Below are positions 27,166 to 34,679 of a DNA stretch of 41,709 bases, in pieces. This DNA is from Chitinophagales bacterium (GTDB taxonomy: Bacteria; Bacteroidota; Bacteroidia; Chitinophagales; Saprospiraceae): the NCBI GenBank assembly GCA_022360175.1, contig JAKSDI010000292.1:1-41709 (forward strand), in the 5' to 3' direction. The notes beneath the pieces are model-generated. The model was not told where the DNA came from. It did not search any database and saw nothing but the letters and a program-made list of their open reading frames with translations. The position numbers and the translations under genes are program-made. The number at the start of each line of letters is the position of its first letter. The stretch's first letter is position 1.

Positions 27166-27560
27166 TGTAACGCTCTTTATAAAAGTTTAATGGATGGAAT
27201 CGCCGAATTTTCCTTTACTACAGTGCTAAGCAGTATGATTGCTATCAATAATAAATATGCTTAGATGTTATATAAAAACGGTCAGATTATCTGACTAAAC
27301 TGTAGTAGATGAAGAAAACATTCAACGTGTTTCCACCTGTTTCCCAAGCCTTTTTTTAAAAATTTAAGTTGCACTGGGCTTGGTCGACAAACTTAATGAC
27401 AAAAAATCAAATTATAAAAAATATAAATGCCCCTGCCATTATACGCTTATATAGTGTACTGCGTATAATTTCTTTTGTCCAAGCTGTCAAAAATGGTTTA
27501 TGCTTAATATGGTTTTTCGCTATAAAAAGTAGTTTGAATAAGATTTTTTATAGCAAGGGT
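27124..27560 (-). repeat. Partial element copy A: upstream module only
   Basis: This region matches 29890-30335 base for base over most of its length; by eye roughly nine bases in ten agree. It contains the first 14 codons, the leader and the promoter region of the NUMOD4-HNH element. Shared dyads are CTAAGCA/TGCTTAG (27226-27264), GTCAGATTATCTGAC (27281-27295), CCAAGCC/GGCTTGG, ATTATACGC/GCGTATAAT (27438-27469) and GCTATAAAAA/TTTTTATAGC (27519-27554). TAAGTTTG on the minus strand (27395 to 27388) fits a -7 box. Similarity to the full copy stops abruptly at ACCCTTCA (27124-27131). Confidence 0.8.
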
Positions 27561-27790
27561 AGAAGTGATACTCAATGTGCACAACCTCTTTTTTGAACAC
27601 AGTAAAATATCTCTTCTTATGTTGATTTTAATTTACAACAAAACATCGTAAAATGCAACAGCATCTTTGTAAATCAAATTAAGTTGAATATATCTGTACT
27701 TGTGCTTAGAAAAGCAGATAGAGCAGTATTTACAATGCTTCAATCGGGTGGCTGCTCTTAAATTAAAAGCCATTACATTAAACAATAGAG
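27561..27790. other. Spacer between element copies A and C
   Basis: AT-rich spacer of about 230 bases, without similarity to the flank of the full copy. A 70-codon frame on the minus strand runs across part of it and into the copy C terminator; I see no reason to call it a gene. Confidence 0.4.
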
Positions 27791-27809
27791 CCTCAAAGAA
27801 AAAAAAATA

Positions 27810-27843
27810 GCCCTTTTGAGAGATAAACTCATTCAAATAGGGC
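27810..27843 (-). terminator. Terminator of the degenerate endonuclease copy
   Basis: On the minus strand GCCC and TTTGA pair with TCAAA and GGGC around a short loop, followed by TATTTTTTTTTC. The same hairpin ends the full copy at 29198-29231, so it belongs to the element. Confidence 0.6.
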
Positions 27844-27913
27844 AATACATTCCTGCTAATCTTTCTGTCGTAAAAGATTAGGCTAATATGATTAGACGAA
27901 TTAGGGCATAAGC

Positions 27914-28476
27914 CTATTCTGTTTATGCTAATCCATCCATTGTTAAACCCTCATCGTCATCATCATCGATGGTTACATGAGCTCAACGGATGCCTTTCTC
28001 AATTTTATAGGCGCAGTTTTCACTAACACCAAATTGTTTGGCAATGATTTTCTCTTGTTTGAGCAACTTTTTCATCATCCGTCCTTAAGTTCGGTGAGTT
28101 CGTAGTTGCGTGTACGGGCTGGACGGCCTTTGTGGTGAGGATTGTTCTTTTGGTACTCCTTCCATTCTTCCTCAGTGGCCCACGTAAGGTTGGTCCAAGA
28201 TTATTGGCTTTGTCGTAATTTTTGTGAAGGATATACTCATGTTCAGCTGTTCAGCAACAAATCGATGGACGTAAACAATTCCAGTAGAACCGTCCTTGAG
28301 TTTTTGGTTAAGCATGATTAGGCCTCCGCAAGCTTTAGCGCCTTTTAATAAACGCTCTCTACTCGTTACCTTATCAATACTCTTAATTCGGTCGAAGTTT
28401 GAAATCTCGTAATGGCATGTTTTGGTTTCGATGCCAAAGTCGATTCTAATCCATTCTTCGTTCCAAAAACCCTTCA
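27914..28476 (-). pseudogene. Degenerate NUMOD4-HNH endonuclease gene
   Basis: Translated on the minus strand it begins KGFWNEEWIRIDFGIETK and follows the intact copy as far as VHRFVAEQ. There a deletion of about 19 bases breaks the frame. A one-base deletion follows in the stretch that encodes NNHWTNL in the intact copy, with further small deletions in the helix-turn-helix part. The Trp codon of GIRWAH has become TGA. It also lacks codons 1-11 of the intact gene. Loss of frame at several places shows this copy is not functional. Its high similarity to the intact gene suggests recent decay. Confidence 0.85.
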
Positions 28477-29179
28477 ATCTGTTTTTTTGTTTTTCGTGTT
28501 TTTTCTTAACACAATAAATGCGTAAATACTGGTACCCAGTGAAACGAGTACATCAATATTTTGAAGTACATCAAAAAAAATCATATGAAATGTATTAATG
28601 GAAAATTTTGACTAGAATCTGTCTATCTTAACTGGGAGTAACCCTAGTTTTAATATTTACACTTTTAATCTTTCCTTAAGATTTTATGATGTCAATATTA
28701 TTTAAGCATTAAGGTGATTTTAGTTAACTCCACCAAACATAAGATGCTTTTTTTTTACTCCTTTATTTGGTAAACAATTATGTAAAGAACTAACACATAT
28801 AATCAATTTTTCTTTTTTACCACATAAAGAGTATAGAGTGAGTTATGGGGTGAAATTTTCAATTGATTCTATATTCTAATATACAAAAAAAGATTTAAAC
28901 AAATACAAAAATTGGATGTACCGTCCCATTTCTTCTATAAGATATTTTCTTATGTCGAGGACAATTTATGATATAGCTTCGTAGGACTCTTTTTTTATCA
29001 TAATCCCTCTCTTTTTATAGTTGATATGCTTGATCTATAAAGGATTAAAGTTTTTTTACTTGAAATAAAATAAATGAAACAACTGTATTTAGGACTATAT
29101 CAACTTTAATCGTTCTACTTTACTATTTAAGTCTTCCAGATAATTAAGTAAATAAATTAACGTACAAAAATGACACAGG
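28477..29179. other. AT-rich gene-poor spacer between element copies
   Basis: About 700 bases, very AT-rich, with many T and A runs and no credible open frame. One long dyad is present: GATTAAAGTT (29043-29052) and AACTTTAATC (29102-29111), perfect over ten bases with a 49-base interval. Nothing here resembles the upstream module of the element. Confidence 0.5.
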
Positions 29180-29197
29180 CTCAAAGAAAAAAGAATA

Positions 29198-29231
29198 GCC
29201 CTTTTGAGAGATAAACTCATTCAAATAGGGC
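29198..29231 (-). terminator. Terminator of the NUMOD4-HNH gene
   Basis: Minus-strand stem with GCCC/GGGC and TTTGA/TCAAA pairs, followed by TATTCTTTTTTC. It begins about 70 bases after the stop codon and is conserved in the degenerate copy. Confidence 0.65.
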
Positions 29232-29301
29232 AATACATTCCTGCTAATCTTTTTGTCGTAAAAGATTAGACTAATATGATTAGACGAATTAGGGCATAAG
29301 C

Positions 29302-29931
29302 CTATTCGGTTTGTTCTAATCCATCCATTGTTAAATCCTCATCGTCATCATCATCGATGGTTACATGAGCCCAACGGATGCCTTTCTCAATTTTATAGGC
29401 GCAGTTTTCACTAACACCAAATTGTTTGGCAATGATTTTTCTCTTTGTTTTTCCTCGTTTGAGCAACTTTTTCATCATCCGTACTTGAGTTTCGGTGAGT
29501 TTGTAGTTGCGTGTACGGGCTGGGCGGCCTTTGTGGTGAGGATTGTTCTTTTGGTACTCCTTCCATTCTTCCTCAGTGGCCCATGTAAGGTTGGTCCAAT
29601 GATTATTGGCTTTGTCGTAATCTTTGTGAAGGATGTACTCGTGTTCTTCTGTAGATTGCTCTACAAACTGTTCAGCAACAAAGCGATGAACATAAACAAT
29701 TCCAGTAGAACCGTCCTTGAGTTTTTGGTTAAGCATGATTAGGCCTCCGCGAGCTTTAGCGCCTTTTAATAAACGCTCTCTACTCGTTACCTTATCAATA
29801 CTTTTAATTCGACCGAAGTTTGAAATCTCGTAATGGCATGTTTTGGTTTCCATGCCAAAGTCGATTCTAATCCATTCTTCGTTCCAAAAACCCTTCACCT
29901 TGTTGTTGCCAGGATCCGAATTTTTTTGCAT
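29302..29931 (-). CDS. NUMOD4-HNH endonuclease with C-terminal helix-turn-helix
   Basis: Protein of 209 residues. Residues 17-60 form a NUMOD4-type DNA-binding motif (NEEWIRI, then YEISNFGRIKSI). An HNH_3-like nuclease core follows: VHRFVAEQF with H82, then LHKDYDKANNHWTNLTWAT with H102 and N110. A linker (GRPARTR) leads to a helix-turn-helix at about 143-188 (LTETQVRMMKKLL through IAKQFGVSENCAYKIEKG). The tail is strongly acidic (DDDDDED). The layout is that of free-standing homing endonucleases, common in phages. Unusually, the 5' region of more than 400 bases is as conserved between copies as the gene. The first 14 residues seem a separate module, because they also occur on an unrelated protein nearby. 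Whether it cuts chromosomal DNA, or has been tamed, is unknown. Confidence 0.85.
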   Translation of the reverse strand: MQKNSDPGNNKVKGFWNEEWIRIDFGMETKTCHYEISNFGRIKSIDKVTSRERLLKGAKARGGLIMLNQKLKDGSTGIVYVHRFVAEQFVEQSTEEHEYILHKDYDKANNHWTNLTWATEEEWKEYQKNNPHHKGRPARTRNYKLTETQVRMMKKLLKRGKTKRKIIAKQFGVSENCAYKIEKGIRWAHVTIDDDDDEDLTMDGLEQTE

Positions 29932-30335
29932 CGTAACGCTCTTTAGATAGTTTAATAGATGGAAATCGTCGAGTTTTCCTTTACTACAGTGCTAAGCAGT
30001 ATGATTGTTATCAATAATTAATATGCTTAGATGTTGCACAAAAACGGTCAGATAATCTGACTAAACTGTAGTAAATGAAGAAAACATTCAACGTGTTTCC
30101 ACTTGTTTCCCAAGCCTTCATTTAAAAAAAAATTTAAGTTGCACTGGGCTTGGTCGACAAACTTAATGACAAAAAATCAAATTATATAAAAAAATATAAA
30201 TGCCCCTGCTATTATACGCTTATATAGTGTACTGCGTATAATCTCTTTTGTCCAAGCTGTCAAATAATGGTTTAGTTTAATATGGTTTTTCGCTATAAAA
30301 CATAAAGTTCAAACAATGGTTTTAATAGCAGGGAT
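29932..30335 (-). promoter_or_regulatory. Conserved dyad-rich upstream module of copy B
   Basis: Noncoding upstream part shared with copy A. TAAGTTTG (minus strand, 30165 to 30158) fits the -7 consensus and would give a leader of about 220 bases. Further upstream TTGACA (30263 to 30258) and TATACG (30240 to 30235) are 17 bases apart. The leader can fold at GTCAGATAATCTGAC (30047-30061) and CTAAGCA/TGCTTAG. CCAAGCC/GGCTTGG (30110-30153) spans the start of the leader, and ATTATACGC/GCGTATAAT (30211-30242) lies at the upstream promoter. Function as RNA or DNA is not settled. Confidence 0.6.
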
Positions 30336-30630
30336 GCAAATATACAATTTTTTTAATCAAGTGTTAAGTGCAATGAAATAGGGTGATCTATCCGAAATTC
30401 ACATAATTATATTATATCAACATATAAGGTACAATAAAAATTGCTTAAAATCAAGAGCAAGAGGTTATTATACTAAATACGTTGATAATTAACAGGTTAT
30501 CTGTTTGAAAGGATGTTAATTAAGTATCAAAATACGTCAATTGACTGGTAGATTAACCTTATTTACCTACCTAATTTTGTGCCGAATATTTGATAAGAGG
30601 ATGATTGACAAAAAAGAATGATTATCCAAA
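30336..30630. other. Upstream region of the small secreted protein gene
   Basis: No gene is seen in this 295-base AT-rich region. It contains the palindrome GTCAATTGAC (30536-30545) and a possible -7 box just before the next gene. Confidence 0.5.
30572..30579 (+). promoter_or_regulatory. Candidate -7 promoter box TAATTTTG
   Basis: The octamer fits TAnnTTTG of Bacteroidota promoters and lies 51 bases before the start of the secreted-protein gene. No good -33 TTTG is seen at the usual distance. The ten-base palindrome GTCAATTGAC lies 26 bases upstream and could be an operator. Confidence 0.35.
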
Positions 30631-31236
30631 ATGAAAAATGTGCTGACTATGAAAAATTTGTTGTTTATTCTAGCTCTGTTTGTAGCCAATGTGCTACTTG
30701 CAAATGAACGACTCCCTGAAATCGTGTTTAACAATGTTCCAATGGAGAAGAAGGTTTCGATAGTGATTGAAGGCTTAATGGAGAGTCATACTATTGAAGT
30801 GATGGATGAACAAAATGTTCGATTGATAAGAATGGAAACAGGGGATGCGAAAAAATTTGCAAAGCTGCTCAATTTAAAGTATTTGCCTAATGACACTTAT
30901 TTTATTGTTGTAACCAATAGTCTTCGGAAAATTATACAACCAATTACCCTTTCTGATACAGGTGCAGTTATTGATGAATATAAAAGCAGAACCCATTACC
31001 GTCCATACATTGATATTAAGGAATCCTTCGTGGATATTTCATTGTTTAATGGACGAATAGCAACAGTAGAGGTAAATATATTTGATGACAACGGACAGAG
31101 TATTTACACAGAAATATTTGAACATGTCTTGACAGTTGGACGTCGTTATCAATTGAAGGATCTTCCCAGAGGAGATTATGTAATCAGTGTAAAAACAGAA
31201 GAAGACGTTCACACTAAAAAATTTGAGATACTATAG
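30631..31236 (+). CDS. Small secreted protein, unknown function
   Basis: Protein of 201 residues with a signal peptide (NLLFILALFVANVLLANE); the ATG at 30649 is an equally good start. Residues 25-110 contain a short repeat-free region rich in charged residues. The C-terminal part (about 130-201) looks like a beta-sandwich of the pattern FVDISLFNGRIATVEVNIFDDNGQ, LKDLPRGDYVISVKT, then KKFEIL. That pattern resembles both DUF3244-like domains and T9SS sorting domains of Bacteroidota. I cannot choose between them, and the protein is small for a T9SS cargo. It stands alone and is followed by a good terminator, so it is probably a single-gene transcript. Confidence 0.7.
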   Translation: MKNVLTMKNLLFILALFVANVLLANERLPEIVFNNVPMEKKVSIVIEGLMESHTIEVMDEQNVRLIRMETGDAKKFAKLLNLKYLPNDTYFIVVTNSLRKIIQPITLSDTGAVIDEYKSRTHYRPYIDIKESFVDISLFNGRIATVEVNIFDDNGQSIYTEIFEHVLTVGRRYQLKDLPRGDYVISVKTEEDVHTKKFEIL

Positions 31237-31283
31237 TTCTTTGGCACTTACTTATTAGCTCATAACAAAGAAAAAATTATTAG

Positions 31284-31323
31284 AAGCCGTGTTTGCAAAC
31301 ATATGTAGACATGGCCTTTTTTT
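31284..31323 (+). terminator. Terminator between the secreted protein and histidine kinase genes
   Basis: GCCGTGT (31286-31292) pairs with ACATGGC (31309-31315), including one wobble pair, and is followed by seven T. On the other strand the stem is followed by a T-rich run too, so it may serve both convergent genes. Confidence 0.65.
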
Positions 31324-31328
31324 GAACC

Positions 31329-32645
31329 CTAAATGGTTATACTTATAACAGTTCCTTCGCCTTCTTTTGATTGAAGTTCCATCGTCCCTTTATGCAATCT
31401 TACGATTTGTCTGCTCAAACTTAATCCTATACCAGAGCCATGTTCTTTAGTGGTGAAAAATGGGACAAAAACCTGTTCCATTGTTTCTTCTGAAATTCCA
31501 ATACCATTATCTACTACTACGATACTTACTTTCGAGCCACTTTTCTTGAGGTGTAATTTTACTTTTGGTTCTGTGCTACCATCAACAGCATCGAGAGCAT
31601 TGCGGACCAGATTTATTAATACTTGCTCAAATAAAGCTGGGTCTGCTTGAAAATGAATGATTTGAGGAGGTAGGGCTACCTCTAGCGTGATATTTTTTTC
31701 ATTACTTTCGCTTTCAAATAAAGTAGCAATTTCCTCCAGCATTAGATTCCCATTAACTGATTGAAAGCGCGGGGGAGGAATTCTTGTTAAAGTACGATAG
31801 GTTTCAGTAAAACTTAGCAGGCCTTCACTTCGCTTATTGATAACTTTCAATGATCTTTTTATTTGTTGAATGTCAACATCGGTATCCTGTTCCATTATAT
31901 TACTTAGAGTGGAACTTAGAGAAGAGATGGGAGCAACAGAATTCATAATTTCATGTGTAAGGATGCGAATTAGCTTTTGCCAGGCAATCAATTCTTGCTC
32001 CTCTAGCTCATTTTGTATGTTTTGGAAGGATAATAAACGATAGAAATCATCCTTCAGCTTTAGTTCAGTACATTGTATAGCTACTTGCTGTAATTTGTCT
32101 TCTATATTTAGCTTGACCAATTCTCGACTGCCGGGTTTCATATCTTTCACACTCTCCCACAATTGCTCATTAAGTGTTTCTAGGTCAGTAAATTTGACCA
32201 GATAGGATTTGCGAAGCAGTCGTTGCAAAGCTTTATTCATCAAAATAACTTCCTGATTTTGATTATATCCTAATAAGCCGATATCGACATGTTCTACAAT
32301 AGAGTACAAAAACTGATGATTGGTTTCTTTTTCAGCTCTAATATCCTGAAACTTCTGATTGATCATATTCAGGCTATCATGCAACTCTTTGAATGTAGGG
32401 CCTTTATGTCCTCCAGAAGTAGTAGTAGTGAAATCGTTGTATTGAATACTTTTGAAGAAACCGGCAAGATCTCTATTGGTCTGGTTGACGTAGTAGAGCA
32501 GATTCCATATCGCGATTGTGCTTGGAATGGCTATAATGAATGCAACCAGCCATTGCTCATTAACAAGTGTATAGGCCATACAGATAAGGCACAGTAAGAT
32601 TATTATCACTCGGAAAGTTGTCTTAAATCTAAAATCGTACAGCAT
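31329..32645 (-). CDS. Membrane sensor histidine kinase, NtrY-like
   Basis: Inner-membrane kinase of 438 residues. Two closely spaced hydrophobic segments (about 10-28 and 32-52) leave almost no periplasmic sensor. A PAS-like region lies at about 107-210 (IVEHVDIGLLGYNQNQEVILMNKAL). The phosphoacceptor is H231 in RILTHEIMNSVAPI, a box typical of NtrY/NtrB-like kinases. The ATPase domain has the N box NLVRNALDAVDG, the G1 box VVVDNGIGIS, the F box FVPFFTT and the G2 box GSGIGLSLSRQI. No response regulator gene lies nearby in the window; by family habit the partner would be an NtrC-type sigma-54 activator encoded elsewhere. The signal is probably intracellular or membrane-derived. Confidence 0.9.
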   Translation of the reverse strand: MLYDFRFKTTFRVIIILLCLICMAYTLVNEQWLVAFIIAIPSTIAIWNLLYYVNQTNRDLAGFFKSIQYNDFTTTTSGGHKGPTFKELHDSLNMINQKFQDIRAEKETNHQFLYSIVEHVDIGLLGYNQNQEVILMNKALQRLLRKSYLVKFTDLETLNEQLWESVKDMKPGSRELVKLNIEDKLQQVAIQCTELKLKDDFYRLLSFQNIQNELEEQELIAWQKLIRILTHEIMNSVAPISSLSSTLSNIMEQDTDVDIQQIKRSLKVINKRSEGLLSFTETYRTLTRIPPPRFQSVNGNLMLEEIATLFESESNEKNITLEVALPPQIIHFQADPALFEQVLINLVRNALDAVDGSTEPKVKLHLKKSGSKVSIVVVDNGIGISEETMEQVFVPFFTTKEHGSGIGLSLSRQIVRLHKGTMELQSKEGEGTVISITI

Positions 32646-32887
32646 CTATCTTTTTTTCTGAAATCATAAATATAAGCTTTTGTCCATTTTTTAAATGAAG
32701 CTAAATTGTTTAACTTAAGCTGATTTTTAAACAAAGCGGCTAAATCAAACTTAACTACTATGAGTATTGGAGGTGGTATATTGAATACTAAGCGCTATGC
32801 ATCCCCTAAACTTATCTCCCATAAACTATTATATAATATATTGCCTGTTGTAGTAGTTCAGGCCTATATCGCTTAAATACCGCAGTG

Positions 32888-33691
32888 ATGGATCTGCACA
32901 TAAATGCTGAGCGATTCTCCGGTGGAGAGTATACGCTTTTATATGACTATTACAGGCCTTCTCCTCCAATAGCGCTATTGGAGCAGGCTTTACGTTATAC
33001 CGAAATGCAACAGCCTTCCCTTTTAGTAGATATAGGTTGTGGCACTGGACTCTCTACACTAGCCTGGCAGGATAAAGTACATAAAATCATCGGGTTTGAA
33101 CCTAGTGAGGATATGCTCAGTGTAGCTTACGCTAAAGCAGAAGAATTGGAAAATATATATTTCTTACCTGCATATGCGCATCAACTTCCCTTGGAAGATG
33201 AAACCGTAGATATTGTAAATTGTGGGCAGGCTTTTCACTGGATGGAGCCAGAAGCTACGCTTAAAGAAGTCAATCGAATATTGAAACCTGGTGGGGTCTT
33301 TCTAATATACGACTGCCAATGGCCTCCTACATTTAATTGGCAATTAGAGGAACAGTACCGAGCCTTGTTTAATAGGATTACGGAATTGACGGAACAGCAA
33401 GAGGAGCCTTTAGCTATAAGATGGCAGAAAAAACATCATCTAAGCAATGTAATGAACAGCGGACACTTCCGCTTTGTAAAAGAAGCCTTTTTCCACAAAG
33501 TAGAAAATGGAGGTAAGGATCAGTTTTTAGGAGTTGCTCTTAGCCAGGGAGGCCTACAGGCATTATTGCGCAAAGGGTATTCTGAAGAAGAGATAGGGCT
33601 CGCCAATTTTAAAAAAGTACTCGAGGAAGCTCCACCAATGGAAATCGCTCCAATTACATTCCATTATAAGGCTATTTATGCTATTAAATAA
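32888..33691 (+). CDS. Class I SAM-dependent methyltransferase
   Basis: Cytoplasmic protein of 267 residues; the ATG at 32888 is preferred to an overlapping GTG one codon earlier. Motif I is LLVDIGCGTGLSTLAW (glycine loop about 50-54), followed by the acidic ribose ligand in GFEPSEDML (E71). CGQAFHWMEPEATLKEVNRILKPGG is the motif II/III region as found in UbiE-like and trans-aconitate methyltransferase-like proteins. The substrate cannot be predicted. It has no close operon partner: a membrane peptidase-like gene follows after 111 bases. Confidence 0.9.
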   Translation: MDLHINAERFSGGEYTLLYDYYRPSPPIALLEQALRYTEMQQPSLLVDIGCGTGLSTLAWQDKVHKIIGFEPSEDMLSVAYAKAEELENIYFLPAYAHQLPLEDETVDIVNCGQAFHWMEPEATLKEVNRILKPGGVFLIYDCQWPPTFNWQLEEQYRALFNRITELTEQQEEPLAIRWQKKHHLSNVMNSGHFRFVKEAFFHKVENGGKDQFLGVALSQGGLQALLRKGYSEEEIGLANFKKVLEEAPPMEIAPITFHYKAIYAIK

Positions 33692-33802
33692 GGAGGATGA
33701 ATTTTGGCAAACAATGATCACTACGGGGGTAATGTTGCTAGTATCATGTTATTTTTGGTATCAATATAATTAGTTGGTACTTCTATAAAAATAATATCCA
33801 TC

Positions 33803-34618
33803 ATGCTGAAATACATCAGGCACGTATTTCTCTTCTTATTCCTGACGGTCCTTTCTCAAATAGGAGGCCTTGTTTATATCTTATATATTATCATAGAGAA
33901 AAGATTAAAGCTGCAAAGCTTTTTACGGAAAATGAGCTTGTTTATTGGCTTGTACCTGATATTTTCACTCCTGCTAACTCCTCTGTTTGCTAAACAATTT
34001 GGGCGTAAGCCATTGCCATTAATTTACAATAAACAAAGCCCTGTTATACCTGCTAGTGTATTAAGCTGTTTGCTTAATCGACACTATGTAGTACCTGAAT
34101 TGGAAGCAATTTTAATTGATGTTTCTCACAAGATGGGAGAGGAAATTCAAATTGTGTATTTGGATGCGAATTTTCCTTTTTGGGATGGCTTCCCTTTATT
34201 GCCTCATAAGAGCCATGATGATGGGGAAAAAGTGGATATTGCTTTCATTTACCAATCAAAAAGCCATCAATACCTGAATGATGGTAAAGGATTCTTGGGG
34301 TATGGTAAAATAGAAGCGCCATTATCAGATGAATACGATCAAGCCCATTATTGTGAACAAAAAGGTTATTGGCAATATAGTATCTTATCTAAAATAGTGA
34401 GGCAAAATAAATCTTCTACATACCCTTTTTCCCTTTCGGGGAATAGAAAATTATTGAAATACCTTGCTAATGATGATAGGGTAGGGAAAATATTCCTAGA
34501 GCCTCATTTGAAAGTACGTATGGGATTAGACAGTTATGATAAGATTCGTTTTCATGGTTGTGGAGCAGTACGCCATGATGATCATATCCATATACAAATG
34601 AAGCCTGGAAAATTTTGA
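33803..34618 (+). CDS. Membrane-anchored murein endopeptidase-like protein (LAS type)
   Basis: Protein of 271 residues. Two N-terminal membrane segments (about 6-30 and 44-62) anchor a soluble domain. That domain has the LAS-peptidase zinc pattern: LPHKSHDDGEKVDIAFIY supplies H138 and D145, and the C-terminal HGCGAVRHDDHIHIQMKP supplies H261 and H263. This arrangement (S-H-x-x-G-x-x-x-D, then D-x-H-I-H) is seen in penicillin-insensitive murein endopeptidase MepA and VanY/DacB-type enzymes. The enzyme would cut peptide crosslinks in peptidoglycan. The two-segment membrane anchor is unusual for MepA, which is periplasmic. It is not the classical mepA in length or context, so I leave out a symbol. 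Confidence 0.7.
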   Translation: MLKYIRHVFLFLFLTVLSQIGGLVYILYIIIEKRLKLQSFLRKMSLFIGLYLIFSLLLTPLFAKQFGRKPLPLIYNKQSPVIPASVLSCLLNRHYVVPELEAILIDVSHKMGEEIQIVYLDANFPFWDGFPLLPHKSHDDGEKVDIAFIYQSKSHQYLNDGKGFLGYGKIEAPLSDEYDQAHYCEQKGYWQYSILSKIVRQNKSSTYPFSLSGNRKLLKYLANDDRVGKIFLEPHLKVRMGLDSYDKIRFHGCGAVRHDDHIHIQMKPGKF

Positions 34619-34639
34619 GTATTCTCTTTTTCGAATACT
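34618..34639. terminator. Weak hairpin overlapping a stop codon
   Basis: AGTATTC (34618-34624) and GAATACT (34633-34639) form a seven-base stem with an eight-base loop. It begins on the last base of the endopeptidase stop codon. The box TAATTTTG (34643-34650), a candidate -7 element for the next gene, follows directly. Confidence 0.35.
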
Positions 34640-34679
34640 TCTTAATTTTGCCGAACTTTAGTCAAAACTATATGCCAAC

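Larger units (their letters stand above)
27792..28476 (-). repeat. Partial element copy C: gene body and terminator only
   Basis: This segment matches 29180-29897, the endonuclease body plus its terminator, with several small deletions. Similarity begins at CTCAAAGAA and ends sharply at ACCCTTCA (28469-28476), the same eight bases where copy A begins. None of the upstream module is attached; the sequence beyond 28476 is unrelated. Confidence 0.8.
29180..30335 (-). mobile_element. Complete NUMOD4-HNH element, copy B
   Basis: A unit of about 1155 bases defined by similarity to copies A and C. It runs from the terminator (CTCAAAG, 29180), through the endonuclease gene, to the leader and upstream dyads ending near GCTATAAAA/TTTTAATAGC (30292-30329). 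No transposase gene, target duplication or terminal inverted repeats joining both ends were found. Mobility is therefore inferred from copy number, the endonuclease and the sharp edges. It may move by homing or by recombination between copies. Confidence 0.55.

Noticed and set aside
27369-27596. 75-codon plus-strand frame in the upstream module of copy A
   Set aside because: The corresponding frame is not preserved in copy B, where small insertions and deletions disrupt it; the region is better explained as noncoding.
27633-27845. 70-codon minus-strand frame that looks slightly like a transposase C-terminus
   Set aside because: Its first part is the reverse reading of the element terminator, and no catalytic motif or inverted repeat of an insertion sequence is present.
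29365-29742. 125-codon plus-strand frame across the endonuclease gene
   Set aside because: It is antisense to the NUMOD4-HNH gene, whose domains read clearly on the minus strand.
29180-30335. Group I intron or intein hosting the HNH gene
   Set aside because: No split host gene flanks the unit, and no intein splice motifs are seen. I could not identify a group I core.
26611-30335. CRISPR array
   Set aside because: The repeats are long element copies, not short evenly spaced units; no array occurs anywhere in the window.
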